Source: Bacteroidales bacterium (GTDB lineage: Bacteria > Bacteroidota > Bacteroidia > Bacteroidales > UBA7960). Taken from it: 39,025 nucleotides of DNA. The notes beneath the pieces were generated by a model. That model saw nothing but the letters and a program-made list of their open reading frames with translations. It was not told where the DNA came from and ran no database searches. The DNA is taken from assembly GCA_003557385.1 (NCBI GenBank), contig PWON01000218.1, positions 1 to 39,025 on the forward strand. Direction: 5' to 3'. The stretch's first letter is position 1. Each line of letters begins with the position of its first letter. Made by a program: the position numbers and the translations under genes. This document shows positions 9,696 through 18,909 of this stretch, piece by piece.

Positions 9696-10691
9696 ATGCA
9701 ATTTATCGAATCAATCAAACAAAAAGCAAAAAAACAAAACAAAACAATTGTATTGCCTGAAAGTTCAGATGAACGGACACTGTTCGCTGCGGATACCATC
9801 ATTTCGGAAGGTATTGCCAGGATTATCCTGGTGGGCGAGAGGGAGGAGATCCTGAAGGCAGCAGCAAAACACAAGCTTAAATCCATCGAGCAGGCCAGTA
9901 TCATCCACCCGGAACAATTTGAAGAGAAAGAAACCTATGCAGAGCAACTCTATCAGTTGAGACAACACAAGAGAATCACAAAAAGCCAAGCCCTGGCCCT
10001 GGTGCAGGACCCATTATACCTGGCCACTTTACTGATCAAAAACGGTGTCGCCGACGGCGAAGTGGCCGGCGCCATGAATGCCACTGCCAATGTATTGCGT
10101 CCGGCTTTTCAGATTATCAAAACCATGCCGGGCATCAGTGTTGTGTCGGGGGCATTTTTAATGATCATGAAAGAGAGTCACTGGGGTGAACACGGCATCA
10201 TCGTATTTGCAGACTGCGCCGTACATCCTGACCCCGACTCCAGGGAACTGGCTGAAATTGCTGTCATGACGGCACGCACCACACGGGCCATTGTGGGGGT
10301 AGAACCCAGGGTCGCCATGCTGAGCTTCTCTACCAAGGGAAGCGCCAAACATCCCATGGCCGACCGGGTAATTGAAGCCACCCGCCTGGCAAAAGAGATG
10401 GAACCGGCACTGCTTATCGATGGAGAGCTGCAGGCCGATGCCGCCATCGTCGAATCAATCGGCAAAAGCAAGGCGCCAGGAAGCCAAATAGCCGGGAAAG
10501 CCAATGTGCTGGTATTTCCCACGCTGGAAGCCGGGAATATCGCCTATAAACTGGTACAAAGGCTTGCCGGCGCCGAAGCAGTAGGACCGGTTTTGCAGGG
10601 ACTGGCAGCGCCCATCAATGACCTGTCGCGGGGATGTTCCGTGAACGACATCGTAAACCTGGTGGCCATCACCGTCAACCAGTCGGCCTGA
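9696..10691 (+). CDS. pta: Phosphate acetyltransferase
   Basis: KKQNKTIVLPESSDERTL, DGEVAGAMNATANVLRPAFQIIK, MLSFSTKGSAKHPMADRV, FPTLEAGNIAYKLVQRLAGAEAVGPVLQG; followed by ackA. Confidence 0.97.
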   Translation: MQFIESIKQKAKKQNKTIVLPESSDERTLFAADTIISEGIARIILVGEREEILKAAAKHKLKSIEQASIIHPEQFEEKETYAEQLYQLRQHKRITKSQALALVQDPLYLATLLIKNGVADGEVAGAMNATANVLRPAFQIIKTMPGISVVSGAFLMIMKESHWGEHGIIVFADCAVHPDPDSRELAEIAVMTARTTRAIVGVEPRVAMLSFSTKGSAKHPMADRVIEATRLAKEMEPALLIDGELQADAAIVESIGKSKAPGSQIAGKANVLVFPTLEAGNIAYKLVQRLAGAEAVGPVLQGLAAPINDLSRGCSVNDIVNLVAITVNQSA

Positions 10692-10751
10692 CAATACGTT
10701 TAAAATCATATTTTTATTACCCACATATCATAAAAAACCCATCAGAATAAA

Positions 10752-11978
10752 ATGAAAATCCTAGTTCTCAATTGCGGCAGTTCTTCCATCAAGTATCAAT
10801 TGATCGACATGGCCAACAACGCTGAATTGCTGGCCAAAGGTTTGCTCGAAAGGATAGGCCTTAAAGACAGCGAGTTCAAACATCAGCCCAAGGGCAAAGA
10901 CCCTTACATGCTGATCCAGGACGTAAAAAACCATGAAAGTGGCATCAATTTGATCCTGAAAGCATTGCTTGATGCCGAACATGGTGTCATCAAAAGTGTG
11001 AATGACATCATTGCGGTGGGCCACAGGGTGGCGCACGGCGGCGAAAAATTCAGTGCAAGCGCACTGATCACCAATGAAGTGAAGAAAAACATCAAGGAGG
11101 TGATTGACCTGGCCCCGCTGCACAACCCGGCAAACCTCAAGGGCATTGTGTCGATGGAAAAACTGGTTCCAAATATTCCCCAGGTAGCCGTTTTTGACAC
11201 GGCATTTCATCAGACCATACCACCACATGCATACATGTACGGGCTTCCCTATGAACTCTATGAAAAAGATAAGATCAGGCGATACGGGTTTCATGGCACC
11301 AGCCATAAATACGTGTTTGAAAAAGCATGTGATGCCTTGTTTATGCGCAAAGACCACGTTAAGGCCATCACCTGTCATCTGGGGAACGGGGCATCCATTG
11401 CCGCCATCAAGAACGGGAAATCGGTCGATACTTCTATGGGGCTGACCCCGGTCGAAGGCCTGATCATGGGTACCCGCACAGGCGATCTCGACCTTGGTGC
11501 ACTGCTCTACATTATGAATAAAAAAGGGCTGAATGTTGAGGAGGCCAACAACCTGATCAACAAAAAAAGCGGGGTGCTGGGTGTGAGCGGCATTTCCTAT
11601 GACATGCGTGACATTGAAAACGCTGCCTGGAACCAGGGCCATAAAAAGGCCCAGCTGGCACTGGACATGTATTTTTACCGGATTGTGAAGTATATCGGGG
11701 CATATGCTGCCGCCATGGGCGGTGTGGACCTGCTCATTTTCACCGGTGGTGTCGGTGAGAATGGTCCGGAAACAAGGGAAGAAATCTGCAAAAACCTGGA
11801 GTTTCTGGGGGTTTCCTTTGACACAGAAAAAAACATGGGTCTTCGCGGCAGACTGGAAATGATCTCCAGGCACGATTCCAGGGTAAAGGTCATGGTGGTT
11901 CCCACCAACGAAGAACTGGTAATTGCCCACGACACATTAAGGGTCGTTACCCAGCACGACAACAACGAAGGGGTTTAA
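10752..11978 (+). CDS. ackA: Acetate kinase
   Basis: MKILVLNCGSSSIKYQL, YGFHGTSHKYV, HLGNGASIAAIKNGKSVDTSMGLTPVEGLIMGTRTGDLD, FTGGVGENGPETR. Confidence 0.98.
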   Translation: MKILVLNCGSSSIKYQLIDMANNAELLAKGLLERIGLKDSEFKHQPKGKDPYMLIQDVKNHESGINLILKALLDAEHGVIKSVNDIIAVGHRVAHGGEKFSASALITNEVKKNIKEVIDLAPLHNPANLKGIVSMEKLVPNIPQVAVFDTAFHQTIPPHAYMYGLPYELYEKDKIRRYGFHGTSHKYVFEKACDALFMRKDHVKAITCHLGNGASIAAIKNGKSVDTSMGLTPVEGLIMGTRTGDLDLGALLYIMNKKGLNVEEANNLINKKSGVLGVSGISYDMRDIENAAWNQGHKKAQLALDMYFYRIVKYIGAYAAAMGGVDLLIFTGGVGENGPETREEICKNLEFLGVSFDTEKNMGLRGRLEMISRHDSRVKVMVVPTNEELVIAHDTLRVVTQHDNNEGV

Positions 11979-12010
11979 AGAATATACGCTGGGCAAAACA
12001 GAATGCCACT

Positions 12011-13024
12011 CTAAACCTGCGGGTATTTTTTGAGCAGTTCAAAGGGTTTCATCAGCAAATCAACATACTGGGCACGTTGGTAAGCATACGGATCTTTGGT
12101 ATGCGCTTTTGAGAGTTTGCCACGGAAGTCCTCTACACTGGCAAACCCTTTGTCATTCATCCAGGCAGTCAGGTCTTTCAGCATTTGCGACAGGTAAGGC
12201 AACTTGTTTTTATACAAAGTGCTGACCACCTGTACACAGTCTGCCCCGGCAAGGATCATGCGCACCATGTCTTCGCCTGTAAAAATACCTGTGTTGCTGC
12301 AAATACTGCCTTTGATCTCCTTGTATAACAATCCGGCAAAACGCAGCGGCAGGCGGTAATCGCTGGGTTGGCTCAAATTAAAGGGGAAATGGTGGTCCTC
12401 AGACTTCAGGTCGATGTCTGGCTGAAACAAGCGGTTGAACAACACAAAGCCTGCCACACCTTCCTGATCCATCCGGCGGATAAGCGACAGCGTGTTGGTA
12501 TAAAATGGACTCAATTTAACGCTGATGGGAATGGCCACCTTGTTTTTTACCTCTTTAAGGATCTGCAATTGTTCTTTTTCCACATCATCAGATGATATTT
12601 CGAGGTTCCCGGGGTTGGCATAAAAATTCAGCTCTAGCCCGGCCACACCTGTCTTTTCCATTTCGACGGCATATTCCACCCAGGTATCCTGATGAATGCA
12701 GTTCAGACTGCCGATAACCGGAATATCCAATGCTTCCTTAACCCTGGAAAGCTTATCCAGATGCTCTTCAGGGCCCGCATGCCTTAAACCCGGGAAAAGG
12801 CTGATCATTTCAGCATGCCGCTCAGTATATTCACTGAGTTCTTCTTCCAATTGCAGGCTCTCCAGGTTGATCTGCTCTTCAAACAACGATTTAAACACAA
12901 TGGCCGATGCGCCGGCATCCTCCATTTTCCTGGCCAGGTCTGTTTCCATGCTGAGGTTACAGGCACCCACCACCAGCGGGTTTTTCAGTTCGAGGCCCAT
13001 GTAGTTAATCGATAATTTAGCCAT
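12011..13024 (-). CDS. Dihydroorotate dehydrogenase-like protein (FMN-binding DHOD family)
   Basis: MAKLSINYMGLELKNPLVVGACNLS; IPISVKLSPFYTN; ADCVQVVSTLYKN; about 337 aa, typical of PyrD-like paralogues. Confidence 0.88.
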   Translation of the reverse strand: MAKLSINYMGLELKNPLVVGACNLSMETDLARKMEDAGASAIVFKSLFEEQINLESLQLEEELSEYTERHAEMISLFPGLRHAGPEEHLDKLSRVKEALDIPVIGSLNCIHQDTWVEYAVEMEKTGVAGLELNFYANPGNLEISSDDVEKEQLQILKEVKNKVAIPISVKLSPFYTNTLSLIRRMDQEGVAGFVLFNRLFQPDIDLKSEDHHFPFNLSQPSDYRLPLRFAGLLYKEIKGSICSNTGIFTGEDMVRMILAGADCVQVVSTLYKNKLPYLSQMLKDLTAWMNDKGFASVEDFRGKLSKAHTKDPYAYQRAQYVDLLMKPFELLKKYPQV

Positions 13025-13209
13025 ATTTCTTCTTCCTTTTGGTTATGGATTTAAAACATAAATGTAAATATATATTCTGTTTTATACAACTTTTTACCAG
13101 GATGTCTATTCATATCAATGATTTTCCCGGTAAAATTGTTTGATGGGACGACCCGTTTTTTTATTTTCCTGTTTTTTTGTATCTTGGTTTTTTGTAAAAA
13201 TCATGAGCC

Positions 13210-14250
13210 ATGCAGAAGCACAACAGACGGAAATTCCTTCAAGTCCTGGCCACCTTGCCTGCAGCCACACTGGCCGGCAATCTTATGTTAAAAGCCGAAA
13301 ATACCAGAGCAATGCATACAAACAAAACCTCTTATACCCCCCGGTATGTTTCATTGCACAAAACCGGTGAATTAAGGGCACGTGCGGAAATCCTTTACGA
13401 AAGGATGCGGCATTGTGATCTGTGCCCGCGTGACTGTGGCACAGACCGTTTAAGCGGACAGCGGGGAGATTGCAATGCCAATGGCGATCTTGAAATTTCT
13501 TCTGCAAGTGCACATTTTGGTGAAGAGGAAGAGCTGGTTGGCCGTTTTGGTTCGGGCACGGTCTTTTTTACCAATTGTTCCATGCTCTGTGTTTTTTGCA
13601 TCAATTATGAGATCAGCCAGCTTGGCCATGGACGTAAATACAATACCAGGCAGTTGGCCGATATGATGTTGTTGCTTCAGCGCAGGGGGTGCCACAACAT
13701 CAATATTGTTACACCCACCCACTATGTGCCTCACATTCTGCTTGCCCTCGACCGTGCCATCCCCAATGGATTGAATATTCCACTGGTTTACAACACCAGT
13801 GGATGGGAAAAAACAGAAGTTCTGGAGTTTCTCGACGGGGTGGTGGATATATACCTGGCAGACTTTAAATATGCTGACCCTGAAGCGGCAGATACATATT
13901 CGCCGGGGGCTGTCTGCTATCCGGAAGTAGCCCAAAAAGCAATGCTTGAAATGAACAGGCAGGTGGGGGTGGCCCATGCCGATCCTGACAGCGGGCTGAT
14001 GCATCAGGGACTGATGATCCGTCACCTGGTGATGCCAGGGAATGTGGCCAGGAGCGACCGGGTATTGCGCTGGATTGCCAACAACCTGCCCAAAGACACT
14101 TATGTAAACGTCATGTCGCAATACACCCCCATGTATAAAGCCTTTGATCATCCGGAGATCGCCAGGCGCATCACACGCTCTGAATACAATAATGCCGTGG
14201 GGATTGCCAGAAGTGCCGGATTAACGAATCTGAGGTTGCAAATGCGGTAA
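13210..14250 (+). CDS. Radical SAM protein (PflA/PflX-like) with an N-terminal twin-arginine signal-like segment
   Basis: NCSMLCVFCINYEIS (CX3CX2C), upstream CDLCPRDCGTDRLSGQRGDC cysteine cluster; N-terminus HNRRKFLQVLATLPAATLAG. Confidence 0.88.
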   Translation: MQKHNRRKFLQVLATLPAATLAGNLMLKAENTRAMHTNKTSYTPRYVSLHKTGELRARAEILYERMRHCDLCPRDCGTDRLSGQRGDCNANGDLEISSASAHFGEEEELVGRFGSGTVFFTNCSMLCVFCINYEISQLGHGRKYNTRQLADMMLLLQRRGCHNINIVTPTHYVPHILLALDRAIPNGLNIPLVYNTSGWEKTEVLEFLDGVVDIYLADFKYADPEAADTYSPGAVCYPEVAQKAMLEMNRQVGVAHADPDSGLMHQGLMIRHLVMPGNVARSDRVLRWIANNLPKDTYVNVMSQYTPMYKAFDHPEIARRITRSEYNNAVGIARSAGLTNLRLQMR

Positions 14251-14255
14251 AAAAC

Positions 14256-14286
14256 GCAGGAGGCGTCAAGGGCGGACACCTCCTGC
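14256..14286 (+). terminator. Stem-loop just after the radical SAM stop codon
   Basis: GCAGGAGG...CCTCCTGC perfect 8-bp arms, extendable by GTC/GAC across a mismatch; no strong U-tract, so termination function is uncertain. Confidence 0.5.
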
Positions 14287-14437
14287 AACTTTCTACCACC
14301 AAAACAAAAACAACATTAACCAGTAAACAAAACCATCCAAAACTGATAGAAAGCTAAATTCGTTTCGAACAGCGCTACAATTTAGTAAATATTTGATTGT
14401 TTCACAAATATTTTGCCTTATTTTTTAACAAAAAAAA

Positions 14438-15100
14438 TCACCACCTTCCGGTCTGGTGAAATGGCATGGGACTGTGAAAGGTCCCAAAGGGGGATTGGTT
14501 GAAATGCAGTGGCGAATAAGGGTTGAATCCCGAGGAAAAATTGACCTCTGCCCCAAACCTCAGGTTTTCAGAAACACGGTAATCAAACCCAAGCATCATG
14601 CCCCGCGGATTGTGGTTAAAAGCATAAGGGTTCACCGGGGTAAAATCCGCTTCATTTGCAGTTCGTTCCATCCAGGTAGCCCCGATCAGGTTCAACCTGG
14701 GATTTACCTGATACGCACCAACGGCATATACCGTGGTGGAGAACAAGGCTGCAGCCGGGCCGGCATGCATTTGCCCGCTACCTTCCATCTGCGGAACCAG
14801 AAAATGGTGCTGATGCATGGCATGCATACGGGTAGTGGAAAAAACAGTCCCCACTTTCAGCTGAAAACTCCGTCCGGTATCCCAACTGATCTGCGGGGCA
14901 ATGGAATGCCTGAAAAAATGACCCGCTGATCCGGCCGTTGTAAAGCTGCCGCCAACCATCATGGAAAAATCCGGGGAAACAGAAAAAACTGGCTCCCTGT
15001 CACCTGAAAAGGCACCATCTGTTTCCTGCGCAGGCAACGTATGCGCCAACAAGAGAAAAAATGCCAAACCGATCCCGGTAATGAGTTGCCGTCGTTTCAT
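14438..15100 (-). CDS. Secreted/outer-membrane beta-barrel-like hypothetical protein
   Basis: Start Met at 15100 (MKRRQLITGIGLAFFLLLAHTLPAQE) gives a signal peptide; alternating aromatic/polar strands. Confidence 0.6.
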   Translation of the reverse strand: MKRRQLITGIGLAFFLLLAHTLPAQETDGAFSGDREPVFSVSPDFSMMVGGSFTTAGSAGHFFRHSIAPQISWDTGRSFQLKVGTVFSTTRMHAMHQHHFLVPQMEGSGQMHAGPAAALFSTTVYAVGAYQVNPRLNLIGATWMERTANEADFTPVNPYAFNHNPRGMMLGFDYRVSENLRFGAEVNFSSGFNPYSPLHFNQSPFGTFHSPMPFHQTGRW

Positions 15101-15307
15101 AAATGTCGATATTTCATATGCGAATATACAAAAACAGATTTGTTTGCACAAATGCTTTTTGACCCCGGTTTGTTTTACATGCGATCATTGGTTAAATTTA
15201 CACCCTTCAATTAATTCACTGAATGTAACTGAATCATAAGTCATGACACATCCATGACCTTTGATCTTATATACAAACGATCATTGCAGCAGTAATATCA
15301 TACACAA

Positions 15308-16063
15308 ATGAAAAAAAAATATAAATACGGATTGGTGCTTAGTGGCGGGGGGACCCGTGGGTTTGCGCACCTGGGAGCAATCAAAGCCCTGGAAGAAAAC
15401 GGGATCAAACCGGATATCATTTCAGGGGTCAGCGCCGGAAGCATTGTAGGAGCCCTTTACGCTGACGGACAGGATGCTGACAAAGCATTGAAAGCTTTGA
15501 TCAGTAAAAACCTGCTCGGCTTCTTAAGGCTCATGTTCCCGAAAACAGGCCTGATCAAAATGACCGGTTTCGAAAGAACACTTAAGAAAACCTTGCAGGC
15601 CAAGCGTTTTGAAGACCTGAACATTCCGCTGATCGTACATGCGGTCAACATCAATAAAGTAGAATATACCCGGTTTGACAAAGGCGACCTGATCCAGGCA
15701 ATCAAGGCCTCCTCCTCCATCCCGGTTATATTCCCGCCGGTAGAAATTGACGGGTACCAGTATCTGGACGGTGGCATTGTAAACAATTTCCCGGTAGAGC
15801 CTCTGGTGGATGTATGTGATACCATCATCGGCATCAACGTAAACCCACTGGGAGAAGAATTCAAGATCGACAACCTGAAAACCATTGCCATCCGGTCATT
15901 TCATCTTTCAATGCGCAACCATGCCGACAGTCGCAAAGACAAATGCGACATTTACATTGAACCGGAGGGCGTGCAAAAATTTGGCATTCTGGACCTGTCA
16001 AGCGCAGAAAAAATCTTTGAAATAGGTTATAAAAAAACACTGGAAGTGCTTAAAAAGAAATAA
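15308..16063 (+). CDS. Patatin-like phospholipase family protein (RssA-like)
   Basis: [11 protein letters not shown] oxyanion motif, GVSAGS nucleophile elbow, [13 protein letters not shown]. Confidence 0.95.
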   Translation: MKKKYKYGLVLSGGGTRGFAHLGAIKALEENGIKPDIISGVSAGSIVGALYADGQDADKALKALISKNLLGFLRLMFPKTGLIKMTGFERTLKKTLQAKRFEDLNIPLIVHAVNINKVEYTRFDKGDLIQAIKASSSIPVIFPPVEIDGYQYLDGGIVNNFPVEPLVDVCDTIIGINVNPLGEEFKIDNLKTIAIRSFHLSMRNHADSRKDKCDIYIEPEGVQKFGILDLSSAEKIFEIGYKKTLEVLKKK

Positions 16064-16067
16064 CCAT

Positions 16068-17546
16068 ATGACAAAAAAAACATTATATATATACGACTCT
16101 CTGACGCGCAAGCGGGAAGTGTTTTCTCCACTGGATCCTCCCTTTGCCGGATTATATGTATGCGGTCCCACGGTTTACGGAGATGCGCACCTGGGTCATG
16201 CAAGGCCGGCGGTGACTTTCGACCTGGTGTTCCGGTACCTTAAACACCTCGGGTACAAAGTACGCTATGTTCGCAACATCACCGATGTAGGACACCTTGA
16301 AAACGATGCCGACCAGGGAGAAGACAAAGTCCTGAAAAAAGCCAGGCTGGAACAACTGGAGCCCATGGAGGTGGTACAATATTATACTGACCGATACCAC
16401 ACCGATATGGAAAAAATGAACGTGCTCAAACCCAGCATAGAACCCAGGGCTTCCGGGCACATCATTGAGCAAATCGGGATGGCACAGGCGATTCTGGAAG
16501 CCGGATTTGCATACGAAGTAAACGGTTCCTTGTATTTTGACGTTCAAAAATACAACCGGGAGTTTCATTACGGAAAGCTTAGTGGCAGGTCGGTCGATGA
16601 CATGATTGCAGGAACCCGGCAACTGGATGGCCAGGAAGAAAAGCGTCATCCAGCCGATTTTGCCCTATGGAAAAAAGCGGGCCCGGGACACATCATGCGC
16701 TGGCCATCCCCCTGGGGGGAGGGTTTTCCCGGATGGCACCTGGAGTGTTCAGCAATGAGCGCCAAATACCTTGGTGAAACCTTCGATATTCACGGGGGGG
16801 GCATGGACCTGTTGTTTCCGCACCATGAGTGTGAAATTGCACAATCAAAAACAGCTTTCGGGAAAGATAGTGTTCGATACTGGATGCACAACAACATGGT
16901 GACCATCAACGGGCAAAAGATGGGAAAATCGCTGGGCAATTTTATTACCCTGCGCGAATTATTCGAAGGCAGGCACAAAGCACTCAGTAAAGCATTCGAG
17001 CCCATGACCATCCGCTTTTTTATACTGCAGGCACATTACAGGAGCACACTGGACTTCAGCAATGAAGCACTGGAAGGGGCTGAAAAGGGACTCAGGCGGC
17101 TGTTGCAGGGCATGGAAACACTAAACAGACTGGAAACTTCCGAAACTTCTTCCGTGGATGTGACTCCTTTACCGGACAAATGTCATGATGCCATGCTGGA
17201 CGACTTCAACAGTCCCATGGCCATTGCCCATCTTTTTGATGCGGTAAAAAGCATCAATTCAATAAAAGATGGGCAGGCCACAATAAACGAATCCGATCTG
17301 GAACTCCTGCGTAACACCTTTTTTGAATTTGTTGTGGACATTTTTGGACTCACACCACAAACAGCAACGGATGAAACACATCACAAGAAGATCATTCACG
17401 GGTTGATGGACATCGTGTTGGATTTGCGGCAGCATGCACGCCGGCAAAAAGACTGGGACACTGCTGACAAATTGCGTGATGCCCTGCAAAAACTGAATAT
17501 CATTGTAAAAGACGGCAAGGAGGGTGCAGGCTGGGAATTTGAATAA
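16068..17546 (+). CDS. cysS: Cysteinyl-tRNA synthetase
   Basis: [66 protein letters not shown]. Confidence 0.98.
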   Translation: MTKKTLYIYDSLTRKREVFSPLDPPFAGLYVCGPTVYGDAHLGHARPAVTFDLVFRYLKHLGYKVRYVRNITDVGHLENDADQGEDKVLKKARLEQLEPMEVVQYYTDRYHTDMEKMNVLKPSIEPRASGHIIEQIGMAQAILEAGFAYEVNGSLYFDVQKYNREFHYGKLSGRSVDDMIAGTRQLDGQEEKRHPADFALWKKAGPGHIMRWPSPWGEGFPGWHLECSAMSAKYLGETFDIHGGGMDLLFPHHECEIAQSKTAFGKDSVRYWMHNNMVTINGQKMGKSLGNFITLRELFEGRHKALSKAFEPMTIRFFILQAHYRSTLDFSNEALEGAEKGLRRLLQGMETLNRLETSETSSVDVTPLPDKCHDAMLDDFNSPMAIAHLFDAVKSINSIKDGQATINESDLELLRNTFFEFVVDIFGLTPQTATDETHHKKIIHGLMDIVLDLRQHARRQKDWDTADKLRDALQKLNIIVKDGKEGAGWEFE

Positions 17547-17589
17547 TAAAGGAAGCACCTTTTTCTTTTCTATCCCCAAAAGGATCACA

Positions 17590-18909
17590 TTATAAGTATT
17601 CCAGGATGCGGCCTGAAATATGCAACAGGGCAATTTCTGCCAGCTTGGCCTGGTATTGAATGGATACGAGCCTTTCTTCCGCCTCCAGAAGGTTCTTCTG
17701 GACCTCCCGCAATTCAATCCCTGACAGGTCGCCCAGGCGGTAACGCTCCATGGCAATATCCAGGGTTTCATAGGCAACACCCAGGTTCTGCGACTCCATT
17801 TGTACCAGGCGCAGGTTGTTCAGGTAAATGTTGTAAGTAGTGATCAAATCCGACATCAGGCTGTTCTCTGTGTCTTCATAACGCAGGCGGCTGTTTTCTA
17901 CCGCAATGGTGGCATTGCTGACCCGGCGACGCTGGTTAAACCCGTCAAACAGGTTGATGCCTAAAGTGATGCCATAGTTCATCCCATAGGTTTGCTGGTC
18001 ACTGAATGTACCTGATTGAAAAGTGTTGTGCGAAAAGGCATAAGCCGAACTCAAATGCACGTAAGGGTATGCCTGGGTAGAAGCAATCCGCCGGTCAAAT
18101 TCTGCGATGGTTTTGTTTTTTTGGGCAAGTTGCAGGGCTGTATTGTACGCCCTGGCAGAACGTTCAATGGTTTCAAAAATCAGGATGTCATTCAGTGGAA
18201 TGATGGTATCGGTGGTTTGCAGGTTGAAACGCAGATCCTCCATGGCCATCAGTTCGTTGAGCCGGATCCGGGAAGCCCTGACCACTTCTTCCTGCCGGGT
18301 CATTCGCGAACTGTCGGCATTCAGAAAAACCTCAGCCTGCAAAAGTTGCAGTTTGGATCCGGATCCGAGCAAAAAACGCTCCTCATCTATGCGTACCCGC
18401 TCACGCGATAAGTCTACGGCAAACTTCAGGTTGTTGAGCAGGCGTTGTTGCTGGATCAGGTTAAAATATTCAGAAGTCAGGTTTGCCACCAGGTTTTCAA
18501 TGGCTATCCGGGTATTCAACTCCCCCATTTCTTTCAGCGCCGCCAGTTTGTCATAGGTAACCTGCACGCGGAATCCGTCAAAGATAGTCCAGCCAAGACC
18601 TACATTGGCATTGGCCACCGTATTGTGAATGTTCCGCAGCGCAGTCTGGTTGCCGTCAACATCTGTACGGTCGGTATTGTTATATGTCCCGGAATACTGG
18701 GTGCGCAAATCAACCGAAGGCAGGAACCCGGCATGGCCAATGCTGTAATTGTTGTCAGAAACCTGCTGGTTGTTCCTGGCTATCCGGATCGAATAATTGT
18801 TCTCCAGCCCAATGGAAATCACATCCTGCAGGCTCAGATGCTGCTGGGCGTGAAGCCCGGTAACCATACACAAGGTCAATACATTAAGAATGGCTTTCCT
18901 GAAATTCAT
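17590..18909 (-). CDS. TolC family outer membrane efflux protein
   Basis: Signal peptide at MNFRKAILNVLTLCMVTGLHAQ (Met at 18909; ORF track start 18963 is too far upstream); heptad-rich repeats and YNTALQLA-type OEP motifs; downstream of RND permease. Confidence 0.92.
   Translation of the reverse strand: MNFRKAILNVLTLCMVTGLHAQQHLSLQDVISIGLENNYSIRIARNNQQVSDNNYSIGHAGFLPSVDLRTQYSGTYNNTDRTDVDGNQTALRNIHNTVANANVGLGWTIFDGFRVQVTYDKLAALKEMGELNTRIAIENLVANLTSEYFNLIQQQRLLNNLKFAVDLSRERVRIDEERFLLGSGSKLQLLQAEVFLNADSSRMTRQEEVVRASRIRLNELMAMEDLRFNLQTTDTIIPLNDILIFETIERSARAYNTALQLAQKNKTIAEFDRRIASTQAYPYVHLSSAYAFSHNTFQSGTFSDQQTYGMNYGITLGINLFDGFNQRRRVSNATIAVENSRLRYEDTENSLMSDLITTYNIYLNNLRLVQMESQNLGVAYETLDIAMERYRLGDLSGIELREVQKNLLEAEERLVSIQYQAKLAEIALLHISGRILEYL

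Noticed and set aside
10761-11930. 389-aa minus-strand ORF antisense to ackA
   Set aside because: Fully overlaps a certain acetate kinase gene; product is His/Phe/Val-rich with no recognisable family, typical shadow ORF
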